From Diplonema papillatum (taxonomy: Eukaryota > Euglenozoa > Diplonemea > Diplonemida > Diplonemidae), in NCBI GenBank assembly GCA_030068145.1, contig JAPJBO010000535.1:91904-155903 (forward strand): DNA of 64,000 nucleotides. The letters run 5' to 3'. Both the position numbers and the translations under genes were made by a program. A model generated the notes under the pieces. It was not told where the DNA came from. It saw nothing but the letters and a program-made list of their open reading frames with translations, and made no database searches. Within the stretch, counting starts at the first letter, position 1. Every line of letters starts with the position of its first letter. Positions 54,210-64,000 of the stretch are shown here, one piece after another.

Positions 54210-54472
54210 CCTAATCCGACGCAACCGCAACAAGACTGTTCTACTCGAACTGAAGCCGCTGAAATGCCACACTGATGACTCAGAAAGGTTGTCCAGAATG
54301 TCGGGTTTCCAACTGTATTCGTGACAACTAAACCAGGCAACTGCGCGACAAGTTAGCTGTCGGTAGGAAGTTGCATACACCCTATCTGTGAGATTAGCTG
54401 TAGAAAAGTGTATTGTTAGGAAATAGCGGGAGAGGGAGAGAGGAAGGGGCAAAGTTGATTGTCTCACCCGCA

Positions 54473-56905
54473 ATGAGCGCTTCAGAAGAAGCATCGGTGC
54501 CCCCAGCAGGCGGGGCGAAGGAAGTCAAGGACGGTGATGCAGCCACTGGCGATGCTCCATCTCAGAAGTCGAAGGCCGAGTTGAGGCGGGAACGTGCTGC
54601 CATTCAAGCTGCACAGAGGGCTGCCAAGGAGTCGAAGAAAGATGCTGAGCAGAAGGCTAAGGTAGCAGTCTTTCGTTCTCGAACAACTTTACTGAGACGT
54701 CCAGAAGATATCACACCGCATTACACGCCTTCGCAACCACAAGGCGTCCAGTTGATTCATGAGAGTTAATTGGTACTACTAGTACTCGACGACACATTAA
54801 TAAACGGTAATCGTTTGCCGCAATCACTGCACCCCTATTTGTTTTGTGTCGCAGGAAAGCAGAAATTGCAAACGACACCAGAAGGACCAGTTCTGAGGGA
54901 GTGGACTTAAGGCGCGTGCACCAGTAGTTGCGTTTCAATCCCTAAACCAAACAAACAGTTGCTGGGTGTTGCACCGCCCCCACAGCCGAAGGTACAAGCG
55001 CCGAAGAAGGTGACCAAGCAACCCGCGAAACCGTTAGTGGGGGCGGAAACAGACACGAAAGCGAAGAAAACGGCCAGGAAGAAGAAGAAGAAGGAAGACA
55101 TCGGCTCCATTCACCCGGCCGTCCTTCGGCTAGGTGACCGGTACAAACAGCACAGCATTATCGGTGGCAATGCGCGCTGCATTGCGATGCTGCAGTGCTT
55201 CAAAGAAGTCATCTCCGACTACAATCTCGAAAAAGTATGTCTTTTGCTTTGGGAACGAGTTCTCAGGGCTGACCGTCTCACTCGTTCGAAGGGGTAAGCG
55301 TTGTTTGCGTTGACAGCATAGAGTAGTAATTTCTTTGCATAGAGTATGGCCGCAAGGTTGGGAAACATTTGCTGCAGATCTCTCTTGCAACCATGCACCT
55401 GCACTTTACTGCACTGAATGCAGACCTAGGGTATGCGGGTTTGCGGGTTTGCGGGCAGGTTTGCGGGTTTGCGGGTTTGCGGGTTTGCGGGTTTGCGGGT
55501 ATATGTGGGCCACGAAGACACGTCGATGCGTTCTAGTGAGTTATCGAACCAAGATATTCGCAAAAACTGGAAGCACCTATCGGTGGTAGATTGACAACTC
55601 ATCATAGTGCGTTGCTCAGGGTAGTCGAAGGCCTCACACACTATTGCAACAAACTAACACCTATCGGTGGTAGATTGACAACTCAAATTGTGGTTAGCCT
55701 TTGAAGTGGAGGAGGGAGGCTCAAAGACTGTTCTACTACTAGCCACTTCACATGCTCTTACTGCACATTGACAGGGGGCCGGGCGGTTTCAAGACGACCT
55801 GACCAACCGTTTGCGGAAGCCAATCAACTATTTGACTGGCTGCAGAAAGATGTCGGTGTCGATGGGCAATGGCATCAACTACCTCAAAAGCCGTATTAAG
55901 AACCTGCCGGATGATCTTCCGGTCGAAGTATGTCATTCTCTATTTTACATCTTGCACGCCTTCTTTGAATTGAGATGGACCCTGGGCGGGCGCGAGGTTT
56001 GTTTTACACCTGCGTCTGGCGTAGTGTTCAGAGCCATCGGCTAACCATATCGCGAGCGAACGGTATTCAGCAGCTTGTACCCAAGGCATGAGGCTTGAAG
56101 GCTTGCCTTCTTTCGCGCCCCCATTCTGAGGGGTTTTCTGTACACAACGAGTGACATTCCCATACAGGAAGCGCAAGAGCTGCTCCTCTCCGACATCGAC
56201 AACTACTGTCAAGAGATCTTGCTGGCCGACAGACACATTGCTGAGCGGAGTTGCCTTGACGATGATGCATCACTCAGTCGAAGGCACAGCGACCATCAAA
56301 TTAAGAATGGTGACGTAGTACTGACATACGTGCGATCCAATGTGATTGAATGGGCCTTCCGCCTGGCCCACGCAAAAGGCATCCAGTTCGAGGTTATTGT
56401 TGTCGACTCGCGCCCACTGCACGAAGGCCGCCAGCTTGCGCTTACACTCGCATCACTTGGTATTGCGACAACGTACTGTTTGTTTAACTCCCTGTCCACG
56501 TTGCTGGCGAAGTGCAACAAAGTGTTCGTTGGAGCCAGCACGATGCTCACCAATGGCTCTCTGGTATCGCGGGCCGGAACAGCAATGGTGGCCATGATGG
56601 CCAAGCACTTCAGTGTGCCTGTTCTCTGCTTTTGTGAAAAGTACAAGTTCACCGACAAAGTGTGGCTCGGCAGCTTGACGAACAACGAAGAAGCCGAAAC
56701 TGGCGAGCTCATGACTTTAATGGACGGAACACCAAGCCCGGTCGCATCTATTCTCGAGGATTCAAGCCACGTTGACGTAGAAAACTACATGTATGATCTC
56801 ACCCCGGCCGAAAGCATCGACATGGTCGTTACTGAGCTTGGCCCCATGCCACCCACGGCTGTTCCTGTAGTGGTGCGTGAGCGAGCCGACAAGTTTCTCG
56901 AGTAG
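54473..56905 (+). CDS. EIF2B4: Translation initiation factor eIF2B subunit delta
   Basis: Exons 54473..54661, 54959..55234, 55775..55927 and 56168..56905 all join in phase 0, giving 451 aa. The N-terminus has the family signature KSKAELRRERAAIQAAQRAAK and a Lys-rich linker. HPAVLRLGDRYKQHSIIGGNARCIAML, GCRKMSVSMGNGINYLK, GDVVLTYVRSNVIEWAF, VVDSRPLHEGRQLA, ANGxxx-like VGASTMLTNGSLVSRAGTAMVAM and PVLCFCEKYKF follow in the usual order of the eIF2B alpha/beta/delta Rossmann-type fold. eIF2B is the GDP-GTP exchange factor for eIF2; delta belongs to the regulatory core that senses eIF2 phosphorylation. The N-terminal extension is shorter than in animals. Intron 2 holds a TTTGCGGG repeat and a direct duplication. 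Confidence 0.93.
55436..55502 (+). repeat. TTTGCGGG microsatellite in eIF2B delta intron 2
   Basis: Seven or so copies of TTTGCGGG, with one GCAGG variant, lie in intron 55235-55774. Confidence 0.85.
55554..55686 (+). repeat. Direct duplication in eIF2B delta intron 2
   Basis: CACCTATCGGTGGTAGATTG followed by ACAACTCA occurs at about 55574-55602 and again at 55657-55685, spaced about 83 bases apart. CCTATCGGTGGTAG is partly palindromic. Function unknown. Confidence 0.8.
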
Positions 56906-58065
56906 ATCCAATTCTTCTCGTCGGCTCTGATCGTGCCTGTACAAGAAGACGTGTTCGCTTCTGCAGCCGATGCCCATTGCAACAAGAAGCTTAACACCAC
57001 GCAAGCATGACTTTCTGCAGACATCTCAGCCACCAGAGCATGCTTTCATACATAGAGGACGATGCCGACGAAGTATCGTGAGTGTGATACAGCGAGATGA
57101 GTCGCGGACATACCTGTCAACATTTCATTTGTGTCTTGCGTTCGACGCTGACCCACCGGTGTGATACTCTGGAGTATGCCGCACGACTCGCCAACACAAC
57201 TACGATTGAGGCAGATTTGTTGCATCGTCTGCGGGTGGTGCTTTTGCAGACTAAATGGCGGAGACACAACTGAGAGGACAGTGTTCAGCACACCAATCCA
57301 AAAAAGTAACTTACAAACTTCCCGTTGAGGAGATGCACGCCTGTTTCCTATCCAAGGGTGAGCCTTTCTTCTTCTCGGTGCAGCAAGTTCCTGGAGAAGC
57401 GAGAAATTCTCGTACGAGCTGCTGTCCTGCACCTATCCCTCATGCAGACAGGGCGCGCGGTGTGGCAGAACGCTTCGGGCCTAGTTTTGAGATGGGCCCT
57501 GCGGTGCTACCCAGGGCAACTCACCACTGAACATGATACGATGGGAAGTGGCACACATCGGCTGTCACCATGCAGCAACATCCACTGACCCTGGGCTGTG
57601 AACAGTGTGCATTGACATCAGTCTCAGATCACCACACACAACGTGAGAACCCAAAAAGCGTTTTCCTGTCATTTCTTCTGTTTGCCGTTGGCAGTACTGG
57701 TCCTCTTGTTCCCACCTTCACTTTTCCACGACTTTCCACGTTGTGAAGGGGAAGCGAAGCGGTAGTCTTTTTCCGAAACATACTCCTTTCAAACAAGATG
57801 ACTTACCGAAGGCAGACTCACCACTTAGCTGCGTGCAAGATCAGCAAAACCATGCCAAGTCTAGGATTCGCACCCAGGCTGCCACCTTGGACCGCTAAGA
57901 AGCGTTGCTGTAGCAACCTATCACGCAAAAAAGCCCAGTTCATCATGGAAGAATGGAAACAGGACTTCAAGATGTTCATTGCTGCCAAAACAGACATACA
58001 ACTGGGCATCCACATGAATACAATGCTATCAAGGTTTTAACACACCACCGCCTTCTTTACATCAA
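56906..58065. other. Intergenic spacer between eIF2B delta and malic enzyme
   Basis: I see no coding frame, RNA gene or repeat that I can support. The promoter of the malic enzyme gene is presumably here. Confidence 0.4.
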
Positions 58066-59739
58066 ATGTCGACTTGCACCGAGAAGCACCACCGCGGGCT
58101 GGCCGTGTTGCGGGATCGCTTCAGAAACAAGAGCACTGCATTCACTATGGAAGAGCGCAAGCAACTTCGGATTGTTTCGCTGCTACCTGCAGCCGTCGAG
58201 ACACTCGAAGAGCAAGTTGCCCGCTGCATCAATCAGCTGGATCACTTCAATGAGCCCATCAACAAGTACTCCTTTCTGCGCAACCTGATGGAGGCAAACA
58301 GCGTGCTCTTTTATGCGGTCGTCCTACAGGACCTGCACAAGTCTCTTCCGGTCATCTACACACCAACTGTGGGCGAAGCGTGCCAGAACTTTTCCCATTT
58401 GTACGCTCTCGAGCAGGGGCTCTTCATTAAGGCGTCCGACAAGGACCGCATTGCAGACTGCTTGGCTGAGGTTGACGGCGACTATGACATCATCGTCATC
58501 ACTGATGGTAGCCGCATCTTGGGCTTGGGAGACCTGGGAGCAAACGGGATGGGCATCCCCATCGGAAAATGTTCCCTTTATGTTGCAGGAGCTGGCATCG
58601 CCCCCCATCGTGTGCTCCCCATGTGTCTCGATGTTGGGACGAACAACGAGTACTTTTTGAAGGACCCGCAGTATGTTGGCCTGAAACAGAAGCGGTGTGA
58701 CGATGAGCTCTTCTACGCCCTGCTGGATGAGTTCATGACCGCTGCACACAAGCGGTTCCCAAAGGCTGTAGTCCAGTTTGAAGACTTTAGCAACAATCAC
58801 TGCTTCGACATCCTCGCTCGATACCGGGACCAGTACCGGTGTTTCAATGATGACATTCAGGGCACAGGTGCCGTTATTGCGGCTGGTTTCGCGAATGCAC
58901 TGCGGCTCAGCAAAGCTGACCCGCGCAAACAACGCATTGTTGTCTACGGTGCGGGTGGTGCAACCATTGGTGTCATCAACGCGATTGGCGATTTGTTGAA
59001 GGCGAAGTACAATATACCGTGGGAAGACTTTACCCGATCGGTGTATTTGGTGGACACACGTGGCCTTGTCACCACCACTCGTGGTGATAAACTCGCATCA
59101 CACAAAGTAGCACTGGCCCGCACTGATATTTCAGCGGAGGACGTTGCCGAGAAGTACAAGACACTGCACGATGTGGTGATCAACACATCGCCAACAGTCT
59201 TGATTGGACTCGCAGGCGCTGGTCCGGCTTTCACCGAAACGATGCTTCGCCATATGGCATCATACACTGATCGCCCGATTATCCTACCGTTGTCCAACCC
59301 CACATCCCGGTCGGAAGTGACTCCTGAGGATGCTTTCAAGTGGACCGACGGCCGAGCTATCTTCGCAAGTGGCTCGCCGTGTGATCCAGTAACATTGGAT
59401 GGGCGAACTCTTTGTGGTAGCCAGGGCAACAACTTGTATGTCTTCCCAGGCATCGGGCTTGGAGCAACCATTGCCGAAGTGAAGACCATCACAAGCGACC
59501 TGATGACCCGCGCGGCGATCACCCTTGCAGACATGGTGCCAGAGGAAGAGTTGGAAAACGGCCTGTACCCGGGGCTGTCAGACATCCGACGGATCTCCGC
59601 GCACATAGCCGCAGGAGTGGCAGACGAAGCACGCTTAAAAGGCATCGCCAATGCTACCACTTTACCCGAGAACTCCGAAGAACTAGTCCAACACATGGCC
59701 TCCTCGATGTGGAATGCAGAATACGGCTCTGTGCTCTGA
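58066..59739 (+). CDS. Malic enzyme, intronless
   Basis: A single 557-codon frame. Malic enzyme decarboxylates malate to pyruvate with NAD(P) reduction. Signatures in order: YTPTVGEACQN with the catalytic Tyr near residue 98; ITDGSRILGLGDLGANGMGIPIGK with the catalytic Lys near 168; QFEDFSNNHCF and FNDDIQGTGAV with the metal-binding acidic residues; GAGGATIGV as the dinucleotide-binding loop; LSNPTSRSEVTPEDAF; and GNNLYVFPGIGLG. The N-terminal RGLAVLRDRFRNKSTAFTMEERKQL matches the usual start of the malic enzyme N-domain, so little is missing. No mitochondrial or plastid leader is visible, which suggests a cytosolic enzyme unless an upstream exon exists. NAD versus NADP use cannot be decided by eye. 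It is the only gene here with no intron. Confidence 0.93.
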   Translation: MSTCTEKHHRGLAVLRDRFRNKSTAFTMEERKQLRIVSLLPAAVETLEEQVARCINQLDHFNEPINKYSFLRNLMEANSVLFYAVVLQDLHKSLPVIYTPTVGEACQNFSHLYALEQGLFIKASDKDRIADCLAEVDGDYDIIVITDGSRILGLGDLGANGMGIPIGKCSLYVAGAGIAPHRVLPMCLDVGTNNEYFLKDPQYVGLKQKRCDDELFYALLDEFMTAAHKRFPKAVVQFEDFSNNHCFDILARYRDQYRCFNDDIQGTGAVIAAGFANALRLSKADPRKQRIVVYGAGGATIGVINAIGDLLKAKYNIPWEDFTRSVYLVDTRGLVTTTRGDKLASHKVALARTDISAEDVAEKYKTLHDVVINTSPTVLIGLAGAGPAFTETMLRHMASYTDRPIILPLSNPTSRSEVTPEDAFKWTDGRAIFASGSPCDPVTLDGRTLCGSQGNNLYVFPGIGLGATIAEVKTITSDLMTRAAITLADMVPEEELENGLYPGLSDIRRISAHIAAGVADEARLKGIANATTLPENSEELVQHMASSMWNAEYGSVL

Positions 59740-60751
59740 GCCTCCCCATGGTTTTGTGTCACCATTGCTACTTTCAGTACTGTACTTGCTACAAACAATG
59801 CTGAGACTTGAATGAACTGTCATTAGGACACGTGGTAGAAAGTGCCTGTCACTAGGAGTGCTGCCAGTCCCTGCTTTTATACCTGCTTGATGAATACTTG
59901 CTTGGTTGGAGGTGGACTGAAAAGCACACGAGGCTTGCGGGCTATGGATAGTTTCGTGGAGACAAGATCGCAGTGTACCGAACCTCTAAGAGCTGTTCAC
60001 AGCTCCGCGACCTGGTGCGTTGACCACTGTCGAGGGCGGGGGTGACTCCCAGAAAACGAAACATCAGTACTGCCGCGAGATCTCCTCAGTCAACATTCCC
60101 GCTTTAAGATCCCTGTAAATCCCTTGGTGCCCTGTTTCCGTTGTCTCAAAGGGTTCTGCTGGGGCCTAGCTGTCACCACTGCACCAGTGATGCTCAAGCC
60201 CCATAAGCTGTTCTGTTGCATTCGAATCAGGAAGCTTACCTGTATTGGCGAACATTTCAGTTGAGAAACGCGGAAATTCAGCACTCCAGAAAGTCAAGAA
60301 CAACTGGAATTAGTCGTGCTCTCACAAACGAAGCGAAATGCCACAATTTATTGGAGTTCCAATTGTCTTTTACCCTTCCTCTGCAGGTGGTTTGGAACCT
60401 GACTGACTCACCTCACTGAATCCAGGGGGTAAAAGACAACCATCATCAGATGTTGGGTTTGCAGAAGATTTGTGTTGTTGGTGCCAATCCACTCCACCTG
60501 CAGCTACTAGCTTTACAATGCCGACAATGTTTGGCAACAGTGCCAGATTGTTGGCAGGGGCCAATGCCATGGGAACAGCTGGTGTCAAGTGTGAACTTGA
60601 ACTGACCGACCTGGGCTTGGCCCTGATACAATGTGACAACAGCAAGAGTGCCTGCTTCAAAGGTCCCTGTTGTGAGTCTCTCTCTTAAGCTTCGTCTGCA
60701 CACTTTCATTTCCTCCCTGTTTGTTTCCATTCTGAACGAGACCATCTGTTG

Positions 60752-60789
<38 letters not shown>

Positions 60790-61189
60790 CAGGGCTTACA
60801 CTCCATGTGGGAACGTGTGGATTTCCACACGCTAATTTCTTTTGGATTTCGGGGGGTTTTCTCTCGAACCTTAAGCGCCCACAGTGGACCACACGCATTT
60901 TCTCTCAGGCCGAAAACGGAGCGTAAGCCCTGCTCTCAGCGTAGATTTGCCACAAGTTCAGAGCTGTCGCGAATACCTGCCTACACTTCGCCTGCGCAAC
61001 TACTGCAGCGTTTGGGCCAAGGAGACCGGTCCAAGGTAGAAGTATAAGATGATTAAGCGTCGCTGCCGAGGCGTCTCATCACCTTCATTTTTCTTGGAAG
61101 ACACCCTGACCGACAAGAAGATACTAAGTAACTTGCATCTACATTGTTTCTTGCTTCCTACTCTTTCTGTTTTGCGCCTGGGCACTCCT
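59740..61189. other. 3' flank of malic enzyme and spacer
   Basis: No supported gene. A (TC)n run at 60760-60786 leads directly into CAG, so it resembles a strong polypyrimidine-acceptor, but no exon with protein-like composition follows. Confidence 0.4.
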
Positions 61190-62640
61190 GTGGACCAACA
61201 AAAAACTGGATCAACCTGGCACATGGACCTGCCGTGACGCGGACAAAAAGCGGTCAGACCGCGACCGGGAAGAAGCAGAGGATGGAGAGGAGGCCGCAGG
61301 CCAGAAAGGGGAAGCTGCGCTCGTGGGAAACATGAGAACGCTGCTGCGGATGCTCAAGATGCTCCAAGGAATCCACGACGGGGAGCTATTGCCGACAGGA
61401 AAGAAATCGATAGGTTGGCTTCGGCGGCTCGGTGCGTCAGGACGGTGGACGGAGGGTCTGGAGAGGCGCTGTGTCCTGGCAGAGATACTCTGCAAGCGCT
61501 GCGAGGGCTCGAGGTGTCAGCAGGAGAGTACACGAAGGCAGAACACGGAAAGGTACAATCAGAGCGCAGGGGGGACGAGACTAGGGAAGTTCGATTTCAA
61601 AAGTGGTACCCATCGGACGAGGAAAGGGGCGACAGACCCAGAAATGGTTCACCTTAGCAGAACAGGCGAGTCAGGCGGGACGAGGAGAGAGGAGCTCGAA
61701 GAGGAACAGCACCCAGGGTAAGGAAGTGTCACGAGGCACGCCGGAGGCAGAGGGCGTGAACCAGTAATTCGAAGACAGAGCAGTTTTCACGAGGACGACC
61801 GGCTCTGAAGGGGCCCGTGCCGCAAACGACGCGAGCAGCACGGAGTGCCAAGCAACATAAGAAGGAAGACGTGGAGATTCAGATGACACAACAGGACGCC
61901 CGAACCGAAGCGGCCGACAGACCACAGGGGCGAAAGACAGAACAGGGAAGGCAGGCGCGGTCGGTACGAGAAGCGGCAATCGCGGGTAAGACAACCAGTA
62001 CAGGGCAGTCCACGCGCAGACGAGCAGTGAAGCGGCCCGCGTCACAGGTGGCACAAACGGAAGAAGTCCGTACAGCAGGGAGTGGAGACGAGGTGATACA
62101 AAACAAAGGGAAAGCGCGAAGCGACCAGCCCGGACGGACTGTTTCTTAACGACCCTGTGACGTGAAAGAGGCCTTTTTGCGGCTACAGGGCGACTTGCGC
62201 AAGCGCCGTACTACATGTTGCGGCAAGGCAACATAGAATGTGGCATGCCGCTCACAAAGTGGCGGATGGGTCTGGACGTCTAAAACAAGCCAGGTGGTGT
62301 GTGAGTCTGAAAAGGCCGTCAAATCCTACTCGGGTCCGTCGAAGAATGCCAAAGCCACAGCTTTCGAGTGCCACCGACCATCACGCATCATGCATTTACT
62401 TAATCGGGTCGCTGATGTCATTACAAAATGGAGGCTCGCTTATTGGTACCGACACCGCAGGTCAACAGAGGCAAGCTTTCGTGGCCCGAGAATTCCGATT
62501 GAACATTAAACTAAGAAGAGACAACGATCCGAACTTCCCGCAGCTGGAGAGTCCCATGTGGTACGTGAAACCCGCACTCGGCGGCCCCGTTGTGAATCCC
62601 GTGAGCCAACTTTTCTGGAGGACTGGCCTTTAGAAGCCTT
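61190..62640 (+). pseudogene. Degenerate charged ORF region, possibly a retroelement gag relic
   Basis: A frame open over 61190-61721 encodes a highly charged Glu/Arg/Lys-rich segment with ADKKRSDRDREEAEDGEEA. At about 61402-61415 the +1 frame (EIDRLASAARCVRT, then RFQKWYPSDEERGDRPRNGSP) looks like a better continuation, suggesting a frameshift. A second basic frame lies at 61817-62149 and a third at 62238-62633. None matches a family I recognise. A purine-rich, charged and frameshifted series of frames is typical of decayed gag-like regions, but a non-coding purine-rich tract is possible. Confidence 0.3.
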
Positions 62641-63645
62641 GATGTGAGCCAACTTTCCTGGAACTGGCCCTTAGAAGCCTTGGTGTCAGCCAACTTTACT
62701 GGAGGGACTCGCCTGTAAAAGCCTTGATGTGAGCCAACTTTTCTGGAGGACTGGCCTTTAGAAGCCTTGATGTGAGCCAACTTTTCTGGAGGGACTGGCC
62801 TTTAAAAGCCTTGATGTCAGCCAACTTTTCTGGAGGACTGGCCTTTAGAAGCCTTGATGTGAGCCAACTTTTCTGGAAAGACTAGCCTTCAGAAGCCTCG
62901 AAGTGAGCCAACTTTTCTGGAGGACGGACCTTTAGAAGCCTTGAAATGTGCCAACTTTTCTGGAGGACTGGCCTTTAGAAGTCTTGATGTGAGCTAACTT
63001 TTCTCGAGGACTGACCTTTAAAAGCCTTGAAGTGAGCCAACTTTTCTGGAGGACTAGCCTTTAGAAGCCTTGATGTGAGCCAACTTTTCTGGAGGGACTA
63101 CCCTTTTGAAGCCTTGATGTGAGCCAACTTTTCTGGAGGGACTAGCCTTTAGAAGCCTTGAAGTGAGCCAACTTTTCTGGAGGACTGGCCTTTAGAAGCC
63201 TTGATGTGAGCCAACTTTTCATGAGGGACTGGCCTTTAAAAGCCTTGATGTGAGCCAACTTTTCTGGAGGGACTGGCCTTTAGAAGCCTTGATGTGAGCC
63301 AACTTTTCTGGAGGACTGGCCTTTAGAAGCCTTGATGTGAGCCAACTTTTCTGGAGGGACTGGCCTTTAAAAGCCTTGATGTGAGCCAACTTTTCATGAG
63401 GGACTGGCCTTTAAAAGCCTTGATGTGAGCCAACTTTTCTGGAGGGACTGGCCTTTAAAAGCCTTGATGTGAGCCAACTTTTCATGAGGGACTGGCCTTT
63501 AAAAGCCTTGATGTGAGCCAACTTTTCTGGAGGACTGGCCGTTAGAAGCCTTGATGTGAGCCAACTTTTCTGGAGGGACTGGCCTTTAGAAGCCTTGATG
63601 TGAGCCAACTTTTAATGAGGGACTGGCCTTTAAAAGCCTTGCCCG
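62600..63645 (+). repeat. 44-45-bp tandem repeat array, about 23 copies
   Basis: The unit contains GGACTGGCCTTTAGAAGCCT, then TGATGTGAGCCAACTTTTCT and GGAG. Variants with AAAAGCC or CATGAGG alternate, so a higher-order order of units can be traced near 63200-63640. The array ends in a GC-rich stretch with C and G runs. Confidence 0.93.
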
Positions 63646-63861
63646 CAAGGCAGGGGCGCCCCCCCCGGGAGGGCGGGAGGGTGGAAGAAGAGACCCTCCC
63701 CTGGTCTAGGCGTGTGGGGGTTAATCGTACTGTGCCCCCGGTTTTTTGAATTAGTTGGCCCCAGTCTGAGTGACAGGTGGCGGCTTGTGGCTGAGCCGCG
63801 GCCTTTCCAGGCCCTTAGCCGACTCTCCTTTCGTTTTCTGAGTCCCCAGTGCCGTGGGGCA

Positions 63862-63905
63862 GGCGCCGGTTGCAGTGTGCAACTGGTGCGGGTTCAAACC
63901 GCGCC
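63862..63905 (+). other. Compact tRNA-like fold
   Basis: GGCGC at the start pairs with GCGCC at the end. Inside are a perfect hairpin (GTTGCA, GTG loop, TGCAAC) and a T-arm-like GCGGGTTCAAACCGC. The whole is 44 nt, far too short for a normal cytosolic tRNA, so a relic of a tRNA-derived element or coincidence is likely. Confidence 0.3.
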
Positions 63906-64000
63906 TGTCTGTGTTCGTGGTTGTGCTGTTTTCGTTGTGAAGAAGTGAACCCGGAGAACCCACCAGGTCAGGCACCAGGTTTCTTGTCTGGCAAACTGTA

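Noticed and set aside
57798..58040. 80-codon frame just upstream of malic enzyme as a leader exon
   Set aside because: It ends in a stop before the malic enzyme ATG, lies in another frame and shows no targeting-peptide pattern or splice pair.
60760..60800. (TC)n-CAG as a 3' splice site
   Set aside because: No following sequence looks like coding exon and no matching donor was found; treated as a microsatellite.

Overview
The window is nuclear DNA from a eukaryote, probably a large-genome, repeat-rich protist. The genes are split by GT-AG introns, intergenic DNA is several kilobases long, and minisatellites, inverted-repeat elements and a SINE-like family fill introns and spacers. I cannot assign a species. 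All eight genes I can support lie on the + strand, an arrangement known from dinoflagellates and euglenozoans; I saw no spliced-leader gene, so this is only a hint.

Layout: (1) <1-4952, the 3' part of a NO VEIN/sacsin-like protein with a DUF3883 domain; (2) 8150-13999, an eIF4B-like RRM protein in four exons, with a 41-bp minisatellite in intron 1 and about 86 copies of a 17-bp repeat in intron 2; (3) 14000-20391, a gene desert with foldback elements, a tRNA-like fragment, a 1.74-kb hAT-like non-autonomous transposon (15030-16768) carrying its own satellite, and further tandem repeats; (4) 20392-23436, an unrecognised multi-pass membrane protein in three exons; (5) 26090-28812, a two-exon fusion of tyrosinase, a peptidoglycan-binding-like domain and a matrixin metalloprotease, beginning MGSC; (6) 32019-47551, an importin-5/Kap121-type karyopherin beta in eleven exons, with introns full of satellites, a TIR element of about 2.8 kb and SINE-like copies; (7) 49081-53224, a TMTC-type O-mannosyltransferase; (8) 54473-56905, eIF2B delta in four exons; (9) 58066-59739, an intronless malic enzyme; (10) 59740-64000, a spacer with a degenerate charged ORF region, a 44-45-bp tandem array and a tRNA-like hairpin.

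The genes are mostly housekeeping (translation initiation, nuclear import, ER glycosylation, central metabolism) and do not form a pathway. The 22 inferred introns strongly prefer a GTATG donor, and many have a CA-rich rather than a pyrimidine-rich tract before the acceptor. Two repeat families recur at fixed places in introns of unrelated genes, which suggests intron-borne mobile elements. The most unusual protein is the tyrosinase-matrixin fusion; the best-delimited mobile elements are the hAT-like element and the SINE-like family with target-site duplications.
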